From Muribaculaceae bacterium (GTDB taxonomy: Bacteria; Bacteroidota; Bacteroidia; Bacteroidales; Muribaculaceae), in the NCBI GenBank assembly GCA_016302215.1, contig JAEDNZ010000049.1, positions 1 through 12,300 on the forward strand: 12,300 nucleotides of DNA, read 5' to 3'. The position numbers were made by a program, and so were the translations under genes. Of this stretch, positions 1-6,571 are shown piece by piece. The notes beneath the pieces are model-generated. The model was not told the origin of the DNA and did not search any database. It saw only the letters and a program-made list of their open reading frames with translations. Numbering within the stretch: the first letter of the stretch is position 1; every line of letters starts with the position of its first letter.

Positions 1-465
1 AAATCATTTGCCTCGCTCGGCGGCTTCATCGCCACCGACAAGGAGATTACCAACTTCCTGCGCCACCACTCGCGCTCATACATCTTCACCGCGAGCATCA
101 CCCCCGCCTCTACGGCGGCAGCGCTCAAAGCCATCGACATCATGATTGAAGAGCCGTGGCGCCAGGAGCACCTGTGGGAAATCACCAACTATGCCCTCGA
201 GGGCTTCCGCAACATGGGCTGCGAGATAGGCCCGACATCCACGCCTATCATCCCCCTGTACATACGCGACAACTTCAAGACCTTTGCCATCACGCGCGAC
301 CTCCTCGAGGAGGGCATCTTCGTGAACCCCGTGGTGTCGCCCGCCGTAGCTCCGCAGGACACCCTCATACGCTTCAGCCTCATGGCCACGCACTCTAAGG
401 AGCAGGTCACCACAGCCCTGGAGAAGATACAAAAAGTGTTCCGCGCTCACAACCTTATCCCCTAA
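1..465 (+). CDS. spt: Serine palmitoyltransferase, C-terminal part (5' end outside window)
   Basis: This is the end of a PLP-dependent alpha-oxoamine synthase, which condenses serine with a fatty acyl-CoA to give 3-ketosphinganine, the first step of sphingolipid synthesis in the cytoplasm. The reading frame is open from base 1 to TAA at 463-465 (154 codons). It begins KSFASLGGFIA; in this family the lysine of the SKS motif carries PLP, so the catalytic lysine is probably the first codon of the window. Further family marks are the RSYIFTASITP segment and the INP/VNP-like FVNPVVSPAVAPQDTLIRFSL stretch near the C terminus. I remember the Bacteroides SPT as very similar here. Other members of the fold (Kbl, BioF) are less likely because of these SPT-like segments. 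The N-terminal part and start lie outside the window. A terminator follows about 55 bp after the stop. Confidence 0.85.
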   Translation, partial: KSFASLGGFIATDKEITNFLRHHSRSYIFTASITPASTAAALKAIDIMIEEPWRQEHLWEITNYALEGFRNMGCEIGPTSTPIIPLYIRDNFKTFAITRDLLEEGIFVNPVVSPAVAPQDTLIRFSLMATHSKEQVTTALEKIQKVFRAHNLIP

Positions 466-520
466 GCGAGCGCCACACACCCCGCCGCCGTCACAACAGA
501 ACGACGAAAATACCCAATCA

Positions 521-578
521 CGAGCATTCCTCAGCGCAGGCTATCCACGCCCGGCGAAGTAGGAATGCTCGATTTTTT
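521..578 (+). terminator. Rho-independent terminator after serine palmitoyltransferase
   Basis: A perfect 11-bp inverted repeat, CGAGCATTCCT at 521-531 and AGGAATGCTCG at 561-571, is followed by A and then six T at 573-578. The 29-nt loop is longer than usual but is GC-rich and may fold further. Its position after the stop at 465 fits termination of the sphingolipid gene and insulates the polysaccharide genes downstream. Confidence 0.8.
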
Positions 579-641
579 GTAGCTATATTGTCGCCGCAGC
601 AGCGGCAGCCACGCTATTTTTCAGCGTTGCACCGTTTTCCA

Positions 642-665
642 CCATCTTTAAGCCCATCTTTAAAA
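642..665. repeat. 12-bp tandem repeat upstream of the export/kinase promoter
   Basis: Two adjacent 12-mers, CCATCTTTAAGC (642-653) and CCATCTTTAAAA (654-665), differ only at the last two positions that are not A. They end 8 bp before the proposed -33 box at 674. The placement is that expected of an activator-binding site, but two copies of a short AT-rich word could also be chance. Confidence 0.4.
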
Positions 666-673
666 GACTAATA

Positions 674-705
674 TTTGCATTTTTGCATATAAATTTTTAA
701 CTTTG
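674..705 (+). promoter_or_regulatory. Bacteroidetes-type sigma-ABfr promoter for the export/kinase genes
   Basis: TAACTTTG at 698-705 matches the -7 consensus TAnnTTTG of the Bacteroidetes primary sigma factor. A TTTG at 674-677 lies 20 bp upstream and serves as the -33 box; a second TTTG at 682-685, within a TTTGCAT direct repeat, is too close. The predicted transcription start is near 712, giving a leader of roughly 45 nt before the ATG at 759. The surrounding 100 bp are far richer in A/T than the genes. Confidence 0.75.
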
Positions 706-758
706 CGTCACAATTCGTCACACTACGTTTTAACACCACAACACTCGCTTATACAGAT

Positions 759-1613
759 ATGAAGCTTACATATTACTCATCGTGCATTGCATTGATTTTT
801 GCTGCAATGCTTTCATCGTGTAGCGCACCAAAGAAAGTTACTTATTTTGAAAATGCCGACGTCATTCCGCAAGAAGTATTGTCGCAGGTAGCTGCCGCCG
901 CCGACCCCATATTACGCCCCGGCGACCTCCTCAACATTTACATAACGGCTACTAATATGACCGCTGTCGTACCCTTCAACCGCGGTAGCTATATCACTCC
1001 TGAAGGCACTGTGGCTCAGCTGCGCAACGCCACACAAAATACCAACCAGACCGGCGTAGAGTCGTCAACTGACTATTACCTCATTGACAAAGACGGATAC
1101 ATCGACTTTCCCCTCTTAGGCAAAATTCACGCCGCCGGCCGCACCAAAGACGACCTGGTGACCACACTGCGCGAAAGCATCTGCCCCAAATACATCACCG
1201 AGGTGCCCAACGTGGATATTCGCCTTATGAACTTCAGAGTCACCGTGGCCGGCGCTGTCAAGTCGCCCGGTGTATATCAGTCCAGAAACGAGCGTATGAC
1301 CTTCCTCGAAGCCATTGCCATGGCCGGTGACCTCGACATCAAAGGCGACCGCGAAAACATACTCCTATACCGCACCAACGCCGATGGCTCGCGCGAAGTG
1401 CACCGCCTCAACATCCACGACAAGAACTTCCTGCTCTCTCCCTACATGAACCTCCAGCAAAACGACTATATCTACGTGGAGCCCAACAGCTCGCTCAAGC
1501 AAAACGCCTGGCAGCTCAACTCAGCCGTTGGAGCTACGATCACCATCGTGGGCGGTATGTCATCTCTCGCCGGCCTCATCATCGGCATCATCAACCTCAC
1601 CGATGACAAATAA
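759..1613 (+). CDS. Wza-like polysaccharide export outer-membrane lipoprotein
   Basis: A 284-residue protein of the polysaccharide biosynthesis/export family, expected to form the outer-membrane channel for a capsular or exopolysaccharide. It has a lipoprotein signal peptide with lipobox L18-S-S-C21, so it should be acylated on Cys21. The Poly_export domain covers about residues 49-155, starting with the typical LRPGDLLNIYI, with YLIDKDGYIDFPLLGKI at 107-123. An SLBB (beta-grasp) domain follows from about 159 to 243 (FRVTVAGAVKSPGVY at 159-173). Residues 259-280 form a hydrophobic glycine-rich segment, as in other short Bacteroidetes members; E. coli Wza (about 380 residues) has more repeated SLBB units. 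The gene is first in a unit with the kinase, 84 nt downstream, and is served by the promoter at 674-705. No Shine-Dalgarno sequence is evident, as is usual in this phylum. Confidence 0.9.
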   Translation: MKLTYYSSCIALIFAAMLSSCSAPKKVTYFENADVIPQEVLSQVAAAADPILRPGDLLNIYITATNMTAVVPFNRGSYITPEGTVAQLRNATQNTNQTGVESSTDYYLIDKDGYIDFPLLGKIHAAGRTKDDLVTTLRESICPKYITEVPNVDIRLMNFRVTVAGAVKSPGVYQSRNERMTFLEAIAMAGDLDIKGDRENILLYRTNADGSREVHRLNIHDKNFLLSPYMNLQQNDYIYVEPNSSLKQNAWQLNSAVGATITIVGGMSSLAGLIIGIINLTDDK

Positions 1614-1697
1614 TCGCCTCACCGCCATCCACACCACCCTCCTCCCCTATCCACTTCCACACACTCACTAAGCACCTAACGCACCCCTTCATACACA

Positions 1698-4106
1698 ATG
1701 ACTGACACCGTTTTTGATAATCGGAACAACAACACCGACAACCGCATCGAAGAGACCTTTGACACCACAGGTCTGATACTCGACTTTATGGCCAACTGGA
1801 AGTGGTTCATAATCAGCGTTATCGTATGCCTGATTGTGGCTTACTACCACATCAGCACCATCATACCCACATACCAGGTCACCGGCTCAATATACCTCAG
1901 CGATGAGACCGCCAAAGCAAACAAAGCCGTCAGCTTCGGTGCCGACGACCCCGTCATTGGCATGAAGGAATACATCGATGAGACAGAGCTCGAGATACTC
2001 AAGTCGCGCAACAATGTCATCGACATCGTGGATTCGCTCGGCCTCGCGTACAGCTACGCTATGGAGGGCAACTTCCGCAACTACCCCATCTATCGCACCA
2101 ACGCCGTCGTTGCCAAGCTCGACTCCGTCTCGCTCAACAACCTCGGCTCTACAATCAACGTCACCGTAGATAACGGCAAAGCTAAAGACACATACGACAT
2201 CGTGGCAAAGACCTGGTTTGGAGGCGTTGAAGAAGTCAAAGAATTCAACGACGCCAAGCTGCCACTGAGCGTAGAGCTCTCCAACGGCACCCTGCAGCTC
2301 ACCAAGTCGCCCACAGTAGCCGAGCTCAACGGCACCGAAATAATCACCATACGCAATCCAAAAGCAGCCGCAGGGGCTCTCTCCGGTGCTCTCTCGCTTG
2401 AATACGCACAAAACTCGTTCAACATCATTCGCCTGCGCTGCAACACACCCATCATTGAGCAAGGCGTTGACGTGCTCAATGTGCTCGTAGAGTTCTACAA
2501 CCGTCAAATCATCGAAGACAAAAACCGGTCAGCTATGCAGACTGAGGCATTCATTCTCGACCGCCTCGTCATGATATCCGATGAGCTCAAAGACGTCGAA
2601 AACAGGCTTCAGGACTACCGCCAAGCCAACAATATCACCGACCTTAATGCGCAGGCGCAGATGAATCTCAACCAAAAGAGCAGCACCGAGAACCAGCTCG
2701 CCGAGGTTGACGCCGAGCGCAGCATCATCAACAGCATCGAGCATATCGTCTCCAACTCCAACTCGTTTGAGGGCATTCCTTCGGTATCTAATGACCAAAA
2801 CCTCACGCGCAGCATCGAGGCTTACAATAAGAAAATCGACCAGCTCAACCGTCAGCTCGAAAACGGCACCACAGCCGACAACCCCCTCGTCAAGACCATG
2901 CAGGAAGACCTCAACCGCGACAAAAACCGCATCCTGCAAAACATCAACTCGGTGAAATCGGCCCTCAACGCTCGCCGCAGCACCATCCTCACCCTTGACC
3001 GCCGCAGCTCAGGACAGCTCTCCAGCCTGCCGCCCATTGACAAGGGTCTCCAAGAAATATTCCGCGAGCAGCAAGTCAAAGTCAACATCTATACCTACCT
3101 GCTGCAAAAACGCGAAGAGATAGCGCTGCAGAAGACCCTCGCCACTCCCACAGCTCGCCTCATTGACAACCCCGTGGGTGGCGGCCCCGTAGCTCCCAAA
3201 AAGAGCATTATCTACTTTGTGGCGCTGCTCATAGGCCTCTTTATCCCCGCCGCCATCATCTTGCTCAAACGCCTCATCTTCCCCATCTTCAAGGACCAGA
3301 CAGAGCTTGAGCGCATGACCAAGTTACCCATCATCGGCGAGATATGCAAGGCCGACAGCAACACCGAAAACGACATCGTAGTAGGCGCCGGCGTCACCAC
3401 ATCTATCGCAGAGCTCTTCAGGCTCCTGCGCAACAACATCGGATTTACCGCCAACGGCTCCAACAACCATGTGATACTCCTCACATCATCAATATCGGGC
3501 GAAGGCAAGACCTTCATCGCCACCAACCTCGCTATGACCTACGCCCTCACCGGCAAACGCGTCGTTGTCATCGGCATGGACATTCGTCGCCCCGTGCTCG
3601 CACACCGCTTCGGTCTCAGCAACAAACGCGGCGTAACTACATTCCTATCCGGACAATGCGACACCGTCAGCGAGCTCCTCTCGCAGAGCACACTCAACGA
3701 GAACCTCTACATCTTGCCCGCCGGCCCCGTGCCGCCCAACCCCAATGAGCTGCTGCTATGCGACAATATGAAGCGACTCTTTGCCGAGCTGCGCAATACC
3801 TTTGACTACATCATCGTGGATTCAGCGCCGATAGGCATGGTGTCAGACACATTCCTGATACTGCCGCACTCTGACATACAGCTCTTTGTAACCCGCGCAA
3901 GCTACTCCACCAAGCGATGCCTCAGCGTGGTACACAAAGCCTACAACTCTCACAAGCTCACCAACCTCTACATCTTGCTCAACGGCGTAAACATGAAGTC
4001 GAGCTCATACATCTATCGCAAGTATGGCCACTACTATTACTCGCGCCACAACGACACCTACGGCTACGGATACTCCTCCGGCAAAGAGTCAAGACATAAA
4101 AAATAA
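1698..4106 (+). CDS. Wzc-like chain-length determinant and BY-type tyrosine autokinase
   Basis: An 802-residue inner-membrane protein that combines a Wzz chain-length domain with a bacterial tyrosine kinase; it controls assembly and export of a surface polysaccharide with the Wza-like partner encoded upstream. Membrane segment 1 is at about 35-52 and membrane segment 2 at about 503-524, flanking a periplasmic region with predicted coiled coils (about 285-345 and 370-430) and a TPTARLIDNP segment at 483-492 before helix 2. The cytoplasmic kinase has Walker A SSISGEGKT (597-605, K604), Walker A' VVVIGMDIRRP (622-632, D628) and Walker B YIIVDSAP (704-711, D708). The C terminus (771-792) has nine tyrosines, the usual autophosphorylation cluster. 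The Pro of the common PGEGK Walker A is Ser here, which I believe is frequent in the phylum. It is the last gene of the unit and has a terminator 30 bp after the stop. Confidence 0.92.
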   Translation: MTDTVFDNRNNNTDNRIEETFDTTGLILDFMANWKWFIISVIVCLIVAYYHISTIIPTYQVTGSIYLSDETAKANKAVSFGADDPVIGMKEYIDETELEILKSRNNVIDIVDSLGLAYSYAMEGNFRNYPIYRTNAVVAKLDSVSLNNLGSTINVTVDNGKAKDTYDIVAKTWFGGVEEVKEFNDAKLPLSVELSNGTLQLTKSPTVAELNGTEIITIRNPKAAAGALSGALSLEYAQNSFNIIRLRCNTPIIEQGVDVLNVLVEFYNRQIIEDKNRSAMQTEAFILDRLVMISDELKDVENRLQDYRQANNITDLNAQAQMNLNQKSSTENQLAEVDAERSIINSIEHIVSNSNSFEGIPSVSNDQNLTRSIEAYNKKIDQLNRQLENGTTADNPLVKTMQEDLNRDKNRILQNINSVKSALNARRSTILTLDRRSSGQLSSLPPIDKGLQEIFREQQVKVNIYTYLLQKREEIALQKTLATPTARLIDNPVGGGPVAPKKSIIYFVALLIGLFIPAAIILLKRLIFPIFKDQTELERMTKLPIIGEICKADSNTENDIVVGAGVTTSIAELFRLLRNNIGFTANGSNNHVILLTSSISGEGKTFIATNLAMTYALTGKRVVVIGMDIRRPVLAHRFGLSNKRGVTTFLSGQCDTVSELLSQSTLNENLYILPAGPVPPNPNELLLCDNMKRLFAELRNTFDYIIVDSAPIGMVSDTFLILPHSDIQLFVTRASYSTKRCLSVVHKAYNSHKLTNLYILLNGVNMKSSSYIYRKYGHYYYSRHNDTYGYGYSSGKESRHKK

Positions 4107-4136
4107 TCTTGCACAATAATCAGCACCCCCATACAC

Positions 4137-4171
4137 GAGGCCGTCATCACTCCATGACGGCCTCATTCTTT
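4137..4171 (+). terminator. Rho-independent terminator after the tyrosine kinase gene
   Basis: A perfect 11-bp stem, GAGGCCGTCAT (4137-4147) and ATGACGGCCTC (4154-4164), with a 6-nt loop CACTCC and a T-rich tail ATTCTTT (4165-4171). The reverse strand would give the same stem but no T tract, so it mainly ends the + strand unit. It may still help to stop the converging - strand operon. Confidence 0.85.
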
Positions 4172-4188
4172 GCTATCGCATCGAGCTA

Positions 4189-4224
4189 TTAGACAAATCA
4201 GACCAATTAGACAAATTAGCCCAA
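4189..4224. repeat. Two-copy 18-bp tandem repeat in the convergent intergenic region
   Basis: TTAGACAAATCAGACCAA (4189-4206) is followed directly by TTAGACAAATTAGCCCAA (4207-4224), 16 of 18 positions identical; a degraded third unit may start at 4225 (TCAGGC). Units of this TTAGAC-AAATTAG-CCAAT type are, as I recall, scattered in intergenic DNA of Bacteroidales. No coding role is seen. Confidence 0.65.
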
Positions 4225-4243
4225 TCAGGCTTATCACAAGAGT

Positions 4244-4294
4244 CCTCCGGTCAAAACATTTACGTATTTTCGGAGGTTTTACCCCAAAACATTT
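4244..4294. repeat. AT-rich direct and inverted repeats beyond the end of the - strand operon
   Basis: CAAAACATTT occurs exactly at 4252-4261 and again at 4285-4294. The first copy lies inside an inverted repeat, CCTCCG (4244-4249) and CGGAGG (4271-4276), whose inner AAAA/TTTT can also pair around a 3-nt bulge. It sits just downstream of the last - strand ORF, where a terminator would be expected, but no clear T tract follows the stem, so its role is uncertain. Confidence 0.4.
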
Positions 4295-4308
4295 CGGTAA
4301 GACAAATG

Positions 4309-4536
4309 TCAGGGTAAATCGGGAGGGGAGGTGATGGTGCCGGCGGTGATGATGATTGGGGTGTCGAGGTATGCTGTTGCGGGGGTCTCGGCCTCGTAAG
4401 GCTCTACAGCTATGACTCGCGGCGGCGCAGAGGCGGTTGCCGTCACCAGCGAGAGGCCCCTGTCATCGCCATCGACTATGACATGGCGGCTCAGATAGCG
4501 CCGCTTGGGCGTCGCTTGGGTGCATTCGTCGGGCAT
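4309..4536 (-). CDS. Hypothetical 75-residue protein, last ORF of the ileS-lspA series
   Basis: I do not recognise this ORF. It starts with ATG 5 nt after the stop of the DUF4296 gene and encodes 75 residues with no signal peptide, membrane segment or cysteine cluster (one Cys, C5). The first 15 residues are polar and basic; the rest is rich in Ala, Thr, Pro, Val and Ile, with a run YLDTPIIITAGTITSPPDLP at the C terminus. Third codon positions are mostly G or C, with many GCC, ACC, ATC and CTC codons as in the neighbouring genes, which favours real coding. Against it are its short length and lack of a known domain; it could also be the start of a gene that has decayed. The frame is open for a further stretch upstream into the DUF4296 gene, without another ATG. 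Confidence 0.45.
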   Translation of the reverse strand: MPDECTQATPKRRYLSRHVIVDGDDRGLSLVTATASAPPRVIAVEPYEAETPATAYLDTPIIITAGTITSPPDLP

Positions 4537-4541
4537 CGGGC

Positions 4542-5429
4542 TTATCGGGCTAAGATATCTGATGAGGCTGAGACTGTCGCTTCCACGCCTTGTGGCTTGG
4601 AGACGGCGAGGGTGTCAGGCCGTGCGACGGCATCATCGTCGCCGAATTTTATTAGGCGCTGGCGGTAGCGCTGGCCATAGAGCGTGGGAGCCAGACGGCT
4701 GCGCACCAGCTCGATGCTATCGACATACACGCTGACGCCCGGCTCGGGAGCCATAGCGAGGTAGCCGTAGATGTCTGAGGCCACACGCGTAGAGTCCACG
4801 ATGAAGCGCAGCTCCTTCCAACCCTCGCCCTCGGTTGAGAGGTTGAAGAACTCTACCGCGCCATCGTCATAGCGGGCGGCGATGGAGCCTCGCACCTTGC
4901 CGGGCGGGTTGAGTATCTTGGCACGGAAGGTGTAGATGTCGCCGCGCTGCCAGTGCTCATCGCGCTTGATGGCAAAGGTGATGATATTGGTGGCGGTGTT
5001 GCTGTTGAGCGCCAGATAGCGCGGGCCGCCCCATACGTTGACAGAGTCGCCGGAGATTGACAGCGCCTGCTCGGCAGCCACCTTCGACCCCATATCGGCG
5101 AGGCGCTGCTCAAGGATGGCAATGGTGGCGTCATACACCTCCATATACTGCTTCATATTATGGCCATACCACTGCAGCGACTCGTCAAACTGCGCCGTGG
5201 TGACGCCATGCTTACGCAGCACCGACTGCATCACCACCTGCTTGAGTGAGTCAGAGCGATAGGCTGAGCGGTTGTACTCTACCATGGCCTGCGCCATGTG
5301 CATATCGGCCATCAGCGATGCCATCTCGTCAGTGTCGAGGACATCGCCGGGGCGGCGCGAACACGCTGTAAGCACCATCACCGCCAAGCACACGGCGGCC
5401 AAAACGTTGCGCATCGATACAGCAGCCAT
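4542..5429 (-). CDS. DUF4296 lipoprotein with an added C-terminal beta-rich domain
   Basis: A 295-residue predicted lipoprotein of unknown function. The lipobox is L20-T-A-C23 after a hydrophobic stretch; the true start may be Met6 (base 5414), which leaves a neat 17-residue signal peptide beginning MRN. Residues 29-112 match DUF4296, a helical Bacteroidetes domain (DTDEMASLMADMHMAQA, then LRKHGVTTAQFDESLQWYG). Residues from about 126 to 243 look like a beta-sandwich: short alternating strands, WGGPRYLALNSNT, WKELRFIVDSTR, GVSVYVDSIELV, recalling carbohydrate-binding jelly rolls. The last 50 residues appear disordered. DUF4296 proteins that I remember are only about 100-160 residues, so the C-terminal domain is an addition. 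It is 24 nt after lspA, whose product would process this lipoprotein. The cellular role is unknown. Confidence 0.8.
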   Translation of the reverse strand: MAAVSMRNVLAAVCLAVMVLTACSRRPGDVLDTDEMASLMADMHMAQAMVEYNRSAYRSDSLKQVVMQSVLRKHGVTTAQFDESLQWYGHNMKQYMEVYDATIAILEQRLADMGSKVAAEQALSISGDSVNVWGGPRYLALNSNTATNIITFAIKRDEHWQRGDIYTFRAKILNPPGKVRGSIAARYDDGAVEFFNLSTEGEGWKELRFIVDSTRVASDIYGYLAMAPEPGVSVYVDSIELVRSRLAPTLYGQRYRQRLIKFGDDDAVARPDTLAVSKPQGVEATVSASSDILAR

Positions 5430-5453
5430 CAGCCTTTGCTATTTAGTGTGAGG

Positions 5454-6089
5454 TTAGGCTTTGTCTTTACCCTCCTTGTCGGAGTCAAAGACAAGGTATT
5501 TGTGATAGAAGAATATCAGCACCACCATGCCCACGGTGATGGCGGCATCGGCGATGTTGAACACAGGGTCAAAGAACGAGAAGGTGCTACCTCCGAGCCA
5601 GGGCACCCACGCCGGCCACTCAAAGGCAAACAGCGGGAAGTAGAGCATATCCACCACATAGCCGTGGAGCAGCGAGGAGTAGCCCTCACCCCAAGGCACA
5701 AACTCGGCCACAAAAGGAGCCGGCGGGTTGGAGAACACCGAGCCATATAGCACACAGTCAAAGATATTGCCGGCAGCACCCGCGATAATCAGCGCCAGCG
5801 TCACCACAAAGCCGCGGGGCATAGCCTTGTCGCGCACCACCTTGACCAGATACCATATAGCCACGGCCACCACCACTATCCTGAATAGCGACAAAAACAG
5901 CTTGCTGCCCAGCTCCATACCGAAAGCCATGCCATTATTTTGCACAAACTTCAGCTCGAAGAATGGCAGCACCTGCACTGTCTCGCCCAGATAGAAATGG
6001 GTCTTGACGTATATCTTTACCAATTGGTCAATGATGATGACCGCCGCCGCTACAATCACGGCAATCCAGCCCTTGCTGATGTGCTTCAT
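5454..6089 (-). CDS. lspA: Lipoprotein signal peptidase (signal peptidase II)
   Basis: An inner-membrane aspartic protease that removes signal peptides from diacylated prolipoproteins, the second step of lipoprotein maturation. Length is 211 residues, against about 165 in E. coli. Four membrane helices are visible near 7-25, 65-85, 92-110 and 180-200. Family motifs are IDQLVK (20-25), NNGMAFG (51-57), GNIFD (107-111), VVDML (145-149) and FNIAD (177-181). By comparison with the P. aeruginosa enzyme the catalytic pair should be D147 and D181. The spacing from GNIFD to VVD (36 residues) and from VVD to the second Asp (34 residues) is much longer than the roughly 9 and 19 in Proteobacteria, because of Pro/Trp/Phe-rich insertions at about 117-143 and 150-172. 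It lies between the DksA-like gene (58 nt) and the DUF4296 gene (24 nt). Confidence 0.95.
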   Translation of the reverse strand: MKHISKGWIAVIVAAAVIIIDQLVKIYVKTHFYLGETVQVLPFFELKFVQNNGMAFGMELGSKLFLSLFRIVVVAVAIWYLVKVVRDKAMPRGFVVTLALIIAGAAGNIFDCVLYGSVFSNPPAPFVAEFVPWGEGYSSLLHGYVVDMLYFPLFAFEWPAWVPWLGGSTFSFFDPVFNIADAAITVGMVVLIFFYHKYLVFDSDKEGKDKA

Positions 6090-6136
6090 TATGATAACTT
6101 CGGTGAATAAATGGGGTTATAAATAAGAAGCCCGGC

Positions 6137-6166
6137 GGAGCGCAGCGTCAACGCTTGCTGCGCTCC
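6137..6166 (-). terminator. Hairpin across the stop codon of the DksA-like gene
   Basis: A perfect 10-bp inverted repeat, GGAGCGCAGC (6137-6146) and GCTGCGCTCC (6157-6166), with a 10-nt loop that contains the TGA stop of the regulator gene. On the - strand it is followed by GCCGGGCTTCTTATTT, a weak T-rich tail. It could be a partial terminator or an RNA processing/stability element that lowers expression of lspA relative to the genes before it. It is not a canonical terminator. Confidence 0.45.
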
Positions 6167-6537
6167 TGAGCCTCCTTTCCTTCGATGCTTAGTGTGGCAT
6201 GCGGCACCAGGCGCAGGCGCTCCTTGGGGATGAGCTTGCCGGTGACACGACACACGCCGTAGGTCTTGTTGTCGATGCGCGTCAATGCCGCCCTGAGGTG
6301 GTTGATGAAGACGCGCTGACGCTCGGCCAGGCGCGCCGTCTCCTCCTTGCTCAGGGTGTTGGCACCCTCCTCGAGCACCTTGTAAGTGGGCGAGGTGTCG
6401 GCCACATCGTTGCCGTCAGCATTTGTCAGCGTAGAGCGCAGAGTGTCATACTCGCGCTGCGCCACTGCCAGCTTTTCGTTGATGAGTGCTCGAAACTCCT
6501 CAAGCTCCTCATCAGTGTAACGTGTTTTTTCAGCCAT
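6148..6537 (-). CDS. DksA/TraR-family regulator lacking the zinc-finger cysteines
   Basis: A 129-residue member of the DksA/TraR family, whose members enter the secondary channel of RNA polymerase and, with ppGpp, adjust rRNA and amino-acid promoters. It has an N-terminal helical hairpin (about 8-90) with DGNDVA at 41-46, matching the DxxDxA tip motif that contacts the polymerase active site in E. coli DksA. The C-terminal globular motif is YGVCRVTGKLIPKERLRLVPHATLSIEGK (split here at 93-108 and 109-121). Where the classic C4 zinc finger has four cysteines, this protein has C96, T99, S117 and G120, so zinc binding is not expected. I recall the same loss in other Bacteroidetes. It lies 34 nt after ileS and is probably co-transcribed with it. 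Confidence 0.88.
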   Translation of the reverse strand: MAEKTRYTDEELEEFRALINEKLAVAQREYDTLRSTLTNADGNDVADTSPTYKVLEEGANTLSKEETARLAERQRVFINHLRAALTRIDNKTYGVCRVTGKLIPKERLRLVPHATLSIEGKEAQERSKR

Positions 6538-6571
6538 GATTATTAAGGTATATAAGAGTTAAAGGGTCGTG

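Noticed and set aside
76..480. 134-codon open frame on the - strand
   Set aside because: It is antisense to the conserved serine palmitoyltransferase frame and has no recognisable features.
608..630. Small hairpin ACGCT/AGCGT around 611-627 as a second terminator
   Set aside because: The stem is only 5 bp, and the T run is in the loop rather than after the stem.
1887..2507. 206-codon open frame on the - strand
   Set aside because: It is antisense to the periplasmic region of the Wzc-like gene, whose frame is well supported by conserved domains on both sides.
4189..4224. CRISPR-like array
   Set aside because: The two units are directly adjacent without spacers, only 18 bp long, and there are no cas genes. 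It is a short tandem repeat.
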